Below are positions 1 to 10,961 of a DNA stretch of 64,000 nt, in pieces (the stretch's first letter is position 1; each line of letters starts with the position of its first letter). The DNA comes from Fusarium oxysporum f. sp. lycopersici 4287 (Eukaryota > Ascomycota > Sordariomycetes > Hypocreales > Nectriaceae). The notes under the pieces were generated by a model, which was not told where the DNA came from, searched no databases, and saw nothing but the letters and a program-made list of their open reading frames with translations. The translations under genes were made by a program, and so were the position numbers. Location of the stretch: assembly GCF_000149955.1 (NCBI RefSeq), contig NC_030989.1, positions 2,799,839 through 2,863,838 of the forward strand, given 5' to 3'.

Positions 1-265
1 CGACGTTATATCTATCTTATAGCCGCATCAAATGAGCCTAGTAACCAAGTAGCACTGATGCTATACCACGTATTTTGTGCTGCTTCCTCTGCCGATTGGC
101 GAAACTTGCCTTACGCATGAGAAAAATGGTGGATGCATGGCTATGCAATAAGTCGTTGGTTCTGCAAGCGAGAATTATTGTGGGGTTATCATATGATCAA
201 AATGTTTCTTTGCGCCGTGTCTTTTTTGCTTCACAATATCATTTTCGTGTGCAAACTCGAGAGTT

Positions 266-1684
266 ATGACTTCTTCTACGAGCCAGAAGCCTTTCTTACT
301 CGCTCTCCCTCCAGAGATCCAGAGCCAGATAATCTCTCTTCTTGCTGATTCGACTGATTTCAAATCCGTTCATTCACTTCTATTTTCGTGCAAACAACTC
401 TACGCAATTGCACTACCTTTCTCAGTCCAGACATTCTGCGACATCCCGAGACCTGAATTGCCGAAGAAAGGCTCTGTAATTCGCTCCCGCATTGTGCAGT
501 TTCTTTCATACGTTTCAATCATCAAGCCAGAGCTTGCCCGACACGTTCGCACGATTAGACTCCATGATTGGCTGACCGATCACTTTTACAAAGGAACGGT
601 TCACATCGATGCCAATGATCTGATCTTCTATAAGCAATTAATTCTCAAGATATTGCCTGAGAAGCTAGGATATGATACGCATTGGAGTAGCCGATGGATT
701 TGGGCCCTGGAAGCGGGAATCGAAGATGCCGCGGTGGCTCTTCTACTTGCTGTCTGCACAAAGGTCAAGAATTTGACATATGGCCACCCTGGGGATCCAA
801 ATTGCTTCTATGCTATCCTTCTAGCTGCCTATGGAGGTTGCGGAAGAAGACGTGTCAAACTTCCCCCGAGTCAGTTGCTTACCAGGTTGAAGAATGTTAA
901 GCATGAATCATATAATCGCGAGGAAGGATATCGCCAATTTTATGATCACGCAAACCAGTTATTCCGCATCCGTAGCATTCATTCATACGAATGTGTTGGG
1001 GCAAGAAGCCCTGAAATGGATGAGTTTGACCTAGACCCAATGGATGAAGGATGTTCAAACGTTCAGTCAATCATCTTACGAGATAGTTGGTGCGTAGGTC
1101 CAGCCATTCGCTCTTTAATCGGGGCGTGCAAGGCCCTTAGGAAGTTCATATATACACACGACTTCCAAAAAAAGTACCTTGGTGACGAATTTGAAGCAAC
1201 GGCTCGGGATATAATGGAATCGCTATTGCCTCATGATGATAGCCTGGAATATCTTCATATTGATTTGACTGAAGCAGTTCGCACGAGCTCTGGCCCGCCC
1301 GGACCACGAGAACGATTGTATATGGGTGCTGAACTGCGACAGATGCACAAGTTGAAGAGCCTCATTTTAGGCTCTCTGAATGTCAGTGGGCTTCTAGGTA
1401 ATGGAAAGGTGATTTACTACACAGAGGATGCATCTATAGAGGCTCCAAAGGTTGTTGAATCTATTCCAGAACACTTGGAGTATCTTGAGATTCATAGCTG
1501 TGGAAGGAACATCGTTAGCCAGCTCGAGGAGTTTCTGGGCACGCTGATCCACCCAGATCGGTTCCCCAACTTGTCATCAGTCAAGTTAATTTTCAACGAG
1601 AATTGGGCGAATGAAGAAGAGATAAAGAGCCTTATTTCGGAGAGAGATGGTCTAGCACTGGAGGTCGTTCGGCGTCAGTTATAG
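266..1684 (+). CDS. F-box-like protein
   Basis: Single-exon gene for a 472-residue protein starting at the ATG at 266. Residues about 13-50 look like a fungal F-box: a Leu-Pro-Pro-Glu-Ile start (LALPPEIQSQIISLL), then a Ser-Cys-Lys-Gln-Leu-Tyr segment that usually closes this domain. F-box proteins generally recruit substrates to SCF ubiquitin ligases through Skp1; no substrate can be inferred. The rest has no catalytic motif I recognise; scattered Leu-rich stretches (for example LEYLEIHSC near residue 405) are what one sees in the C-terminal substrate-binding part of such proteins. No signal peptide or membrane segment is seen. The frame is intact and the next gene downstream is a broken ankyrin-type locus. 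The family call rests on the N-terminus only. Confidence 0.7.
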   Translation: MTSSTSQKPFLLALPPEIQSQIISLLADSTDFKSVHSLLFSCKQLYAIALPFSVQTFCDIPRPELPKKGSVIRSRIVQFLSYVSIIKPELARHVRTIRLHDWLTDHFYKGTVHIDANDLIFYKQLILKILPEKLGYDTHWSSRWIWALEAGIEDAAVALLLAVCTKVKNLTYGHPGDPNCFYAILLAAYGGCGRRRVKLPPSQLLTRLKNVKHESYNREEGYRQFYDHANQLFRIRSIHSYECVGARSPEMDEFDLDPMDEGCSNVQSIILRDSWCVGPAIRSLIGACKALRKFIYTHDFQKKYLGDEFEATARDIMESLLPHDDSLEYLHIDLTEAVRTSSGPPGPRERLYMGAELRQMHKLKSLILGSLNVSGLLGNGKVIYYTEDASIEAPKVVESIPEHLEYLEIHSCGRNIVSQLEEFLGTLIHPDRFPNLSSVKLIFNENWANEEEIKSLISERDGLALEVVRRQL

Positions 1685-2352
1685 CAACAATAGTCGAGTC
1701 AGTACACGGGGAGCATATGAGAACAAATCAAATGCTTTGGAAAATACTGAAACCTTAGATTGTCTTATATGCTGTATTTAAAGGAAGTTGATTGACACCA
1801 TATGTCGAGAGATTTTCAGAGACTGACCTTGATGCGCAGTCTACTCTACGTCTGACATACAAAGACTCTTGACCTTATCAATAATATACGTCCTTCGTTT
1901 AACAGGACAGCCTAACTTTGAATTGCCACTCTGCTTCATCCTCCGTCGAATATGCGACCTTTTGGTAGAATCAGCAATTTCAGCACTGGTAAGAGGGCCG
2001 AGTAGAAGGTCAACAAGGTAATGATGCATTCTTGGGGGTTTTAACCACTGTATAGATGTCCACGGCTGGTATGCCAGGAGCACCCAGAAGAGCCATTAAG
2101 TTTCCGATTTCAGTCAGTCCAGTGACAGTGCGATTAATTCCAGGAGTTTATAATCTCCTCATGTGGTTTGCATCCCGAAACAGGCCTATGTTTGCGATAC
2201 TCCAGAAACTGGAATGGCTTAACCCGGCTACTCGGCACTCAAAGATTGAGTCATATAGACTATCCCACATTTTTGGACAGGGAGCTGCTTTATTAAATGC
2301 CTAGCTTGGAAACGACTGAAAGTATGTTCTAAGCCAACGACCAACAAGCCAA
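1685..2352. other. intergenic, no supported gene
   Basis: Only short, non-overlapping open frames on both strands without recognisable domains. The plus-frame stretch at about 2056-2304 could be decayed upstream sequence of the ankyrin pseudogene that follows, but nothing in it is recognisable. Confidence 0.4.
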
Positions 2353-3989
2353 TTGAAACCTCTGCTCACTTGGTCTGCTTTCTGCCTACAAGTTGGTACC
2401 CGACGTCCTTTTAAACCTGCACATTTCCCTTGTCCGCCAAAAATTCCGACAATTGAGCCCGGTTGGGACGGTCAGGATCCCCCACCGCAGTTTGAGCAAT
2501 ATGGCGAGCAGTTTCAACCACCTATCTATTGTGCCGCCGGCCATCTCAACAACAGCACTAAGGGCAAGAGTGAAAAGGCTCAAATGGTCTTTTCACGTCT
2601 TCGGCATGGAGCCGATCTGTACCAGGAGTTCTCAAGCTCTTTATAGTCCAGATCGCTCCTCTAAGCCCAGGGCACCGTTACCGGGCGAGGACCCTCCATG
2701 CACATCTTTTCCAGAATTTCCTACGTAAGCCAATAGCCTAGATTGGGAGGAAGAAAATCAGCATCCGCACTTTTCGGATGATGAGTGGGAAAATGAAGAG
2801 AGAGCGCCTGCGTGGGGTGCGAGACATGTCATTCATGCTATCATTGAAGATGGCGGTTGCTGGACGCCTCTGATTGAGTATCCTGGGTTCCTTGCATCAT
2901 TGAACCTTGAACATCGTGATCCCCAAGGGCGCACACTACTACTCAGTGCCTGTCGAAGTGCTGCCGGAGCCGACGTGCGTGCTAGGACTGGGTTCAATGA
3001 AGCCCATTGGAATGTGGATAATATATCCCCTGAATCAAAGATATATCTGAGCTGGGATCGTGTCGCAGGCCCGACGGAGTCAGACTTTTCGAGCCCGGGG
3101 ATGGAGTCATTGGTTGACATGTTTCTTCGACTTGGCGCTGACCCTCTTGCAGTGGATTATTAGGGGAAGAACGTCTTGCATCATCTCCTTGTTGAAGTTT
3201 GCAACAACGATATAGGCCGTTTCGCTAGGTTGCCCATGGTTCGGCGTTCATTACGAATCTTAGGATCAACGTATCCTTCCCTAGTGAACCAGCCTGACAA
3301 GCATGGTACCTACCCACTCTATGGCGGCTCTTCGCCGAATGCGACTCTATCCAGACCCTGACTATATGCCTGCCGTCAGACTAGGAGAGCCTCTAGGCTG
3401 TGTTCAAGAAATATTGCGAATGGGTGCCGATCCACGTGCGAAAGATGGAAAAGGGAATACAGCGCTATATTATCTGGCTGATGATGATCTGACAGGAGTC
3501 TGGCTTGGTACAGGCAAACGTCAGATATTCTATGAGCTTCTGAAGGACGGATGTAGCCAGGATATCAACATGCCCAACAACGCCGGAAGGACTGTTGCAG
3601 AATTCATATTTGATGACAATGGCCGTATGGAAGATGAAAAGATGGGAAATCATGGAGAATGTTCCCGTAGCCATGATGCAGATTTCCGGAACTGGCAGGA
3701 TGTTGACCACGAGGTGTTCACCGCGTTGGATGATGCTGGTATCGACTGGAGGGCCAAGACGTCTGAAAGTGGAAACTTGTTACATCTCGTTGCGCGATCT
3801 GGACTGAGCCAGGAAAGGTTGATATGGAGGAGTCAATTTCTGGTGGACAAGGGAATTGATCCAACGGCACCTGATGCAGATGGTTGGACGGCGAGGAAAA
3901 TCGCTGAGCATTATAGATTGAACAAGTTTCGGTTCTATGAGGAGCTGAGGAAGCTTGAAAAGGGCGGGGTTGAGGTGGAGGGGCAGTAA
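2353..3989 (+). pseudogene. ankyrin-repeat protein, broken by stops and frameshifts
   Basis: Ankyrin-type sequence runs through several frames. Segment 2353-2646 contains PIYCAAGHLNN and SRLRHGADLY; segment 2741-3360 contains DPQGRTLLLSACRSAAGADV, FLRLGADPLAVD and GKNVLHHLL; segment 3321-3989 contains AALRRM, ILRMGADPRAKDGKGNTALY and FLVDKGIDPTAPDADGW. The middle segment is interrupted in frame by TAA at 2726-2728 and TAG at 3161-3163, with family-like sequence on both sides. At about 3320-3324 the frame changes: CTC-TAT-GGCGGCT fits a CTC-CAT-GCG-GCT ankyrin motif (PLHAAL) with one extra G and a His-to-Tyr change. A further frame change lies near 2640. Three of these changes are C-to-T before A. 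No intron with usable signals and length can replace the stops. The 3' ORF (3303-3989, 228 codons) could still be translated alone. Ankyrin assignment is firm; the original start is not visible. Confidence 0.7.
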
Positions 3990-4267
3990 CGTGGATTCAA
4001 AAGAGTCAGCTGTCTATCTCGCGTTAACCGGCTTGACTACCTGGCATGGAAAGACGTGGCCATAGAAGATGGCCAATAACGATATATCGTAACAGAGAAA
4101 TCGTTTTCGTGTTCATGTTAACCTATCGATGCACTTCACCAACTCACTCCAATACACTAACGCCCATCCATGGCCTTAATCCTTTCTAACTAAACTCCTC
4201 ATGCACCAGCTGCCAGCAAATCGGCCATCAGTGGCAATTAAACACATTCTACTCTCCACTAGATATC

Positions 4268-5449
4268 CTAAGCAGCAATTTCCAGGACGCATCGTCCAGC
4301 GACTTGACCAGTAGCAAGCTTCTTGATCCATTGATCAAGATCTTCAAGCTTACCCTTGGAAAGAATTGGCTATAAAATGTTAGAATACTGCTATTAAGTT
4401 CTTGTCATCTTTGGCTATACTTACTCGAACGAGACCTCTGGCAGTGAAGTCAAGAGCCTCTTCGACATCCTTCATACTACCTGTAACACTTCCCACAATC
4501 TTCAAGCGTCGAAGAGCAACTGCCATAGGGGGTGCACCAGCAATAACAGTTGGGTCTTGGGGAAGACCAACAGCCACAGCAGTTCCATTGGGACGGAGGT
4601 AGTTGGGGGCAGTCTCGTACGCCGCCCGTGTCGCAGCTGTGATGATAACACCGTGGGCGCCGTATTTCGTGATCTTCATGACCTCCGCGGTGATGTCCTT
4701 CGTTGTCTTAAAGTCAATGAAGACTTCAGCACCGAGCTTGAGGCAAAGATCTTGCTTTTCGTCACCGCCGTCAATAGCGATGACTCGCATGCCCATCGCT
4801 TTGGCGTACTGGATGCAGAAATGGCCGAGACCGCCTCCAGCACCAGGGATGACTAGCCACTGGCCAGGAGTCACGCCCGATCTTGAAATGCATTAGCATG
4901 TTGTATTGTAGCCGGCATTCTGACTTACCGTTTGCAAGCTGTGTATGCTGTTACGCCTCCGCACATAATCGGTCCAGCCTCCTCATCAGAAACACCATCT
5001 GGAATTCTCGAAGTATATCTTCCATCCGCAATAACATATTCCTGGAATGTTCCCGCAACCGAAAATCCGCTGTTGGTCTGGTTAGGACAGTGAACCTCAT
5101 CCGACCCAACTCTGCAAAAGTCGCATTCGCCACAGGTGCTGGCGATCCACTTCACTCCAGCACGATCGCCAATATTCCACTTGTTCTCCATGCCCTCGCC
5201 AACAGCTACGACATTACCGGCTCCTTCGTGCCCTGCGATTCCTTTAGAAGCGTCCATCATGCTAACGCCAAAGTCCTTCCACTCATTGTGCAGGAGAGAC
5301 TTATCGGAACCGCAAAGGCCGGTCCATGTAATTTTGACGAGAATTTGGCCTGGGCCTGGCTTCTCAACGTCGACTGTGCGGATGGGAGCTGTTGCTTCTG
5401 CGCCAAGTCCTTGACGGACGGCTGCTCGCTGTTGAGAGGGAATTGACAT
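4268..5449 (-). CDS. zinc-dependent alcohol dehydrogenase (MDR superfamily)
   Basis: Three exons, 5449-4929, 4881-4425 and 4369-4268, give 359 residues, the usual length for fungal ADH1-type enzymes; both introns (47 and 55 nt) have GTAAGT donors and AG acceptors. The family oxidises or reduces alcohol/aldehyde pairs with NAD(H) in cytosol or mitochondrion. Visible motifs: catalytic zinc Cys in GLCGSD; GHEGAG (zinc His and Glu); structural zinc Cys cluster with CGECDFCRVG and a later Cys; Rossmann loop GAGGGLG near residue 180. The C-terminal exon reads through KLATGQVAGRCVLEIAA, typical of the family end. The ATG at 5449 is chosen because the longer upstream frame begins only with TTG. It is followed by a long empty interval, so context gives no substrate. 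Confident for family, not for substrate. Confidence 0.9.
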
Positions 5450-7206
5450 TATGAGTTGAAGGTGATGCGAGATCAAAGGAGGCTGTTTCAAAGATTCTGG
5501 AGTTGAGATATCTGCAAAGACAGGCGCGAGAAAGTCGAGTGTTTTATATCATGGGAGTATTGACCGCTCCACCGAGCCAATATCAGACAACTTTCCATGC
5601 GGGCATGATTCCGCAGGATCTTTCGAAGCAGGGCGGAAACAGGGTGATTGTTGGTCTGATGGTGAGGGGTCGAATGAGGTGATACGAAGTGGATCCAAAG
5701 CTGTGTTTGTTATCTGCATCATAGCTATTCGAGTAACAAATCTGGCAAAGAGCAACGGACAAGAGGAGCTTGTCTGCTACCGTAATTGCTCTGACTTGTC
5801 GCTTTGACATCATGTATGCCCGTTGGCCCGGCATGCATATCGAAGGATGGGTGCGGGGAAGTCGAAGCGGCAAATGCGATCTTGTTCCGAGGAGGAGATA
5901 TCACCTGACGGAGGGTTCTGAGGAACTCGAGTCAAGAAAGACTAGTCAGAGCTGATGCGCAGATCTGGAAACTGAGACCTAGTTGAAAGTTTGAAGGACG
6001 GCAAAGAGAGTAGATTGAGTTTATCGTAGATCTTTGCTAATCGCCGAAAGACTCGGGAGACATGAAACAAGCATGCATCATGGTGTCGTACAAATGCCAC
6101 GCTGCAGGGATATGCTTGGCAGCAAAGATTTCTCAACAAAACGTTCGAGCCGTTATCACTGCCGCATGAGTCCAATGTCTCCAATCAGCTCGAGGTGAAT
6201 CAAAGCTTTCCGACATATCATAAGTTCCATGGCCTGATATCTTGCAAGAGCGTGGTTGGGGCAAAGAACAGACGATCTCGACAAGGATCGACCAGACAGT
6301 GGGGGTTTTCTACGCGGAACAAAATCTGGGGATCACAAGGAGATCTGGGGAAATCAGAAAAGCCCGCGAGCCCGATCTCGGCATTGTGCTTTCTATTGGC
6401 TCAAGTTCATTTCTAGGATGCGCTTAGACATAGCTTCTGTTGTCAAAAACGTGTTGAGGCTCGGGTATATATCCCCGCTATTACCGTGTTCCGAGACCGA
6501 GGCCTCGTTCGGCCCGTTCGCGAGCCGCTATGTATTTATCGCCTGATCTGCGCAGTAAGAGGTCTTTTATCATATGGAATGGTAGTCTAGAACATCTTGG
6601 AGTACGTTATAGTAGTCGACGGGGGAGAAAAAAAGAAGGCTTTATATTTTCTGTTGCACACTGGGTTGTTGTCATGATGGTCTGACAAGCGTCTTGATAC
6701 TTTCTTTCTGCAGAGTATTACGCATATGCACTGCGAGGGTCCTATATTCCATAGCTGAGTCTTGACTACTTAGAGGATAAACTGACAATAAAGATTACAT
6801 TGAGGGCTCTACGCGAACGAGAGAATGTTCATGTTGCTAATTTTAGGTTTAGGCTTGGCTTCGAGACGGTTCTTATCTTATCATTATCATGGACATCGTG
6901 AACTAGCTATAATCGGTAACATTGAATATCAAGATAGCCTTTCGTCTATCATCCTTAATAAAATGACCAGACAAGTAAAATGTTCATTTCGCCCCTATAA
7001 TATATTCTGGCAGTACCTCCATCCTCTAATGCCACGCAGAAACAATAAAAATGCTTACCGAGTCAGTTGGCTGGTGTGAAGCTGTTGACGACTACGGCGG
7101 TGTGGACGATTATAGCCACGAGTAAAGCATCGAATTATTCAACCCAGATGACAGTCAATAACACAGGAATGTTCCCAAGGACGTACTTGTGGCCTACAGC
7201 CGCCGT
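5450..7206. other. intergenic, no supported gene
   Basis: About 1.75 kb with only short overlapping frames and no recognisable domains, RNA gene or clear repeat. The 5' part must contain the promoter of the minus-strand alcohol dehydrogenase. Confidence 0.45.
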
Positions 7207-7727
7207 ATGGGCGTTTCACATATTCGATATTTCGCAGGGCCCTACCAACTGCAGAAGGACGGATCTTCAGTCATCATTCAAATCGATGGAGCTTGTCGAG
7301 GAAATGGAACACGATCTGCCCGAGGCGGTTGGGGCGCTTTCTTTGGCCCCCAATCAGAGTACAATAGCTGGGGTCTTGTACCGCCCAACGCACCGCAGAC
7401 CAGCACTTATGCGGAACTCTATGCCCTGATAGGAGCGCTGGATACGGTCCGTAACATATTACCGCTCTCACTCAAAAGAGTCTTCATCGTATCCGACTCT
7501 TCATATCTGGTTCGAACTTTATGGAGTATATGAATCTCTGGCTGCAGACTTGGGGTATAAAATCCCGAGGAGAAACAGTGGCGCACTGGAATTTCTTGCT
7601 GGAGATTAGACAGGTTATTGATGATATGATTTCGTTTGGCGTTCGGAATATGGAGTTCAAGTTTTGGCATGTGCCAAGAGAGCTGAACGAAACTGCTGAT
7701 GCGCTTGCGAATCGTGCTTTTACCTGA
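7207..7727 (+). pseudogene. RNase H type-1 domain protein, one frameshift
   Basis: Two adjacent frames together make an RNase H1 domain of about 170 residues, the enzyme fold that cleaves RNA in RNA:DNA hybrids. First segment (to about 7519): IQIDGACRGNGT (first catalytic Asp), TSTYAELYAL (catalytic Glu) and IVSDSSYLV (second Asp). Second segment (from 7521): EFKFWHVPRELNETADALAN, the His/Asn/Asp end of the fold. The switch occurs at ACT-TTA-TGG near 7518-7521 and equals loss of one base; no intron of usable length fits. All expected catalytic positions are kept, so either the lesion is recent, the sequence has an error, or the locus is newly dead. The first in-frame ATG is at 7207, with a stop upstream at 7159. 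It could be a stand-alone fungal RNase H-like protein or a relic of a LINE/retroelement RNase H; no reverse transcriptase is adjacent. Confidence 0.65.
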
Positions 7728-8020
7728 TGGGTTGTTGGGTCTCACAGAGAAGCGGATAAAAGCATAAAATCAGGAACACTTATCTTATCAGTGGATTATG
7801 GGTCAATTCTATGCAGATTTTATGCAAGCCGTCTAACCCTGACATGTACTTCACAATTGGTGGTGAACATTTTATGATTCTGAGCACGAGCACAGGCAAA
7901 GCTTCAGCCCACCCATCGATCGGCAAAAATGTCTGCTGCGGAGGATTTTCTGGATTGCGAATCTTCGTTTAGTGAGGAGACGAATTTTTTAGCGAAGGAG
8001 ACGCATAGCACTCGGATTTG

Positions 8021-8363
8021 ATGGTGGCATTCAATTACATCCATGATACTCTCTGTACGGCTCTAGGTCATATAACCAATGGGATAATCGCCACGGACTC
8101 TTCATCGCTGATTGAGCTCTGTTACAAAAGATTTGCTCGAAATTGCGAGTGACAAGGATTTTCAGGAAAATGGAAAGGGGCATCCGATTGAATTCTATGA
8201 ACTCTGGGAGGCTCTCTATGGGCATGCGCTACGCGATCATGCTTATGTGCCACTGGACTTTCGCTTCTGGCTTGTGCCAGAAAGGATGAACCAGGAGGCC
8301 TACATAATAGCGGACTGCAGACTGAATCCAGAAATGCATGATTTAGGAGACTACTGTGTCTGA
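8021..8363 (+). pseudogene. second, decayed RNase H-like relic
   Basis: A plus-strand frame from ATG 8021 reads GHITNGIIATDSSSLIE, matching the second catalytic Asp segment of RNase H (compare VSDSSYLV 500 bp upstream). It then stops, and the neighbouring frame (8112-8363) continues with DFRFWLVPERMNQEAYIIAD, parallel to the FKFWHVPRELNETAD end of the upstream locus. The N-terminal Asp motif and the Glu motif are absent or scrambled, and at least one frameshift near 8110 separates the parts. This looks like an older tandem paralogue of the 7207-7727 locus. Assignment depends on the side-by-side motif match rather than on a complete domain. Confidence 0.45.
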
Positions 8364-8529
8364 TGACTTGCGAAGGGAGAGGATGTTCAGAAGCGGGTTG
8401 GATTACTAGTACATATGACTACACTACACCGAGAACCAATCTATCATCCCAGGCCTGCCCGCCGGTGTCCTGCACCAGTCAATCCCAGTATCATACGAGA
8501 GAGTCCTCTTGCAACTTGATACGAGTCGT

Positions 8530-9954
8530 CTAGTTGTTACCGGCAGCCGCACCAGCACCGGCTCCTCCTGTCAAGCGCTCGAGGATGCTGCCGAGAAGAC
8601 CTCCGGCGCCACCACCGTTGGCACCGCCTTGTCCAGCGTCAGCGCCAGCATTATCACCTTGAGCAGCGTCGCCTCCTGCAGCAGCATCACCACCGGCGGC
8701 ACCATCGTTGTTACCAGCGTTGCCCTTGTTGCCATTGGCAGCACCACCGTTGGCGTCGCCGTTAGCAGCGCCGTCGTTGGCGTTACCGTTGTTGTTGCCA
8801 GCATCCTTGTTGCCGTTTCCGTTACCTCCGTTCTGGGCGTTACCTCCGTTCTGGGCGTTACCTCCGTTCTGGGCGTTGTCTCCGTTCTGGGCGTTGTCTC
8901 CGTTCTGGGCGTTGTCTCCGTTCTGAGCATTACCCCCGTCGGCAGCACCATTGCCGTTGTTCTGGTCAGCGTTGCCATTATTGCCGTTGTTTCCGTTGTT
9001 CTTATCCCTGTTTCTTCCCCTTCCGTTGCCGTTACCGTTACCGTTGCCGTTACCATTACCATTACCGTTGTCAACGGTAACGGTAGCGGTGACAGTGACA
9101 GTAGCAGCGGCACCATCAGTAGCGGCAGCAGTGTCGGTAGCAGCAGGGGCTTCAGTGACGGCAGCAGTGTCACCGGCAGCTCCGGTCTCGCCAGCAGCAC
9201 CTGTCTCAGTAGCTGCAGCAGTCTCAGTGGCAGCGGCACCACCATCCTGGCCAGGAGTGTTGACAACATCAGTCTGGCCTGGGTCAAGCTGGCCGGGACC
9301 AAGAGATCGAGTGACTACGGTCTCGTTGGCAATGCGGCTCTGGATGGCACCGACATCCGTGGCGACGTTAGTGGCTGTGTCGACAGCAGTAGCAAGGGAC
9401 TCGGTGGCAGTGGCTTGGTCGCCCTGATTTCCTCCGTTGCCTTGGTCTTGGCCATTGCCATTACCTTGACCATTGCCGTTATCTTGACCGTTGCCTTGGT
9501 CCTGTCCGTTGCCTTGGCCATTGCCGTTGTTGCCGTTCCTACCACCTCTGCCTTGTCTGCCCCCACCATTTTGTCCGTCTTCGCCGTTCTGGTTATCTTG
9601 TGCGTTCTCGCCGTCTTGTTCGTCTTGAGCATCGTCGTTGCCATCCTGTTGGCCCTGGTTCTGCTGACCACCACCACCTAGCACCAAGATCTCGGGCTAC
9701 TCTTGTCAGTAATGGATAACTCTGCATCAAATCATATGTACTTACGGATCGGGGCTCGATGAGGCCAATCACTGGCACGCCAGAGACTGGTAGAGCTGCA
9801 GAAGCCATCAAGGCCTAACTACGTCAGTGATATTGCCAACTGCGTGAGAATAAGTACATACCGCGAACTTTCCAGCCAGCGCTGGAGTCGGCCTTCTGTC
9901 ACCAGACAGGGCCTGAGCTGCAAGAGCACCGATAACGATGTTGGAGAAATACAT
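8530..9954 (-). CDS. secreted Asn/Gly-rich repeat protein
   Basis: Three exons, 9954-9862, 9814-9746 and 9696-8530 (introns 47 and 49 nt), encode 442 residues. Exon 1 starts MYFSNIVIGALAAQALS, a likely signal peptide; two small exons then lead into the sequence PEILVLGGGGQQNQ and a very low-complexity body dominated by Asn, Gly, Gln, Asp and Ala. A central block is a tandem hexapeptide NAQNG(D/G), followed by NGNGNG runs and Ala/Thr-Glu-Thr stretches; the tail is GGLLGSILERLTGGAGAGAAAGNN in character, ending at TAG 8530. No enzyme motif, Cys pattern or membrane anchor is seen, so a wall-associated or matrix role is only inference. The opposite strand also has a 390-codon open frame here, a by-product of the repeat composition. 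Splicing is supported by phase (31, 23 and 389 codons). Confidence 0.7.
8821..8928. repeat. 18-bp coding minisatellite, six units
   Basis: Six head-to-tail 18-bp units (8821, 8839, 8857, 8875, 8893, 8911), the first three GTTACCTCCGTTCTGGGC and the later ones with GTTGTC in place of GTTACC. On the minus strand they encode the NAQNG(G/D) hexapeptide, so unit number can change without altering frame. Confidence 0.9.
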
Positions 9955-10961
9955 ATTGAGTATTTTTAAATGATTGTGTTCAAACAATTAAGGAAAAAAG
10001 GCTGCCCAGCAGTTATTGATTGTAAAAAAGGCACCAGTCCGAAAAAAAGAAGAGAAATCGTCGCGTCAAGCGAATCTTGATAGTCTGAAAATGAGAGGTG
10101 AGTGTGGATGACGAGAATTTTGTTTGGTGGGAACAAACCAGTCTTCTTATACATGATTTCCCATCTCGCTACACCCTACAAAACAGATCTCAAAATAGAT
10201 TCAACCAAAAGCTTAACTTCGGAAACTTTGCTGATACACCAAACGCCAAGAATGGACTCCTGTGGCAGTGCTAGCCTCTCTCTTCCCCAGATGCTGATAC
10301 AGGTCTCAAACTTGGGATCGACTGTTAAGCTTTCCCTTGGCGGAACCGATGATCTATAGTGGAGTTGGGAATCGGCGACTAGGGATGTGAAGTTTGGGGT
10401 TTGGTTTCATTCGCAATTTTGTGTGCTTTGTAAATGAATAAATTTGTTCGGTTGAAACGTTGCCGAATGCCGATGCTGGTTTGTTTCATGTATACGATTA
10501 CTACTCAGTCTTGGGTGAGGCAGCCCCTGGAGGGGCTACTACACCAGACGTGTCAGATTGTTACCGGATGACAATGGACCGTGTCAGAGGCTATAATCCT
10601 GGTTTTGCTATTCAGAATGAGCACATAATTTGTCTATCTTATTGCGCTACGATAGAATCGAATAAAGTTATTTCCTGAGTAGGTATTAGGTGCGGGTTCC
10701 AGCCTCTAAAAGAGCCACGTCATTACGTAAGTGTCACATCGCTCATGTTACAGAACCCTGGAAACTTCCGGAGCCGAGCTTCATCAATGTCTCAAGGTAG
10801 CATAATTCGATAATAGAGTATAAGATTAAGAAATACATAGAGCTATGAACGCAAATTCTTAAATGCGATTGGGTTGTCCGTAAACATTTGCCCTGCATTA
10901 CAGCGAATGTTATCCCTTGGCGGCCGAAACCAAAACCGTCAAGATGAAATGGAAATAGATA
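9955..10961. other. intergenic, no supported gene
   Basis: About 1 kb between two minus-strand genes. Small open frames show no domain or splice logic. The first few hundred bases serve as promoter for the repeat protein gene. Confidence 0.45.

Noticed and set aside
1841..2083. 80-codon minus-strand ORF with basic stretch
   Set aside because: Non-ATG start, no recognisable domain and no splice partner.
2725..2736. GTAAGC...AATAG as an intron that would remove the TAA at 2726
   Set aside because: It would be only 12 nt, impossible for a spliceosomal intron.
5583..6546. Cluster of short ORFs on both strands upstream of the alcohol dehydrogenase
   Set aside because: All under 100 codons, mutually overlapping, no domains, several with alternative starts.
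8509..9681. 390-codon plus-strand ORF opposite the Asn/Gly-rich gene
   Set aside because: Its Val/Ser/Thr-rich content mirrors the antisense repeats; the minus strand has a signal peptide and two in-phase introns, the plus strand has neither.
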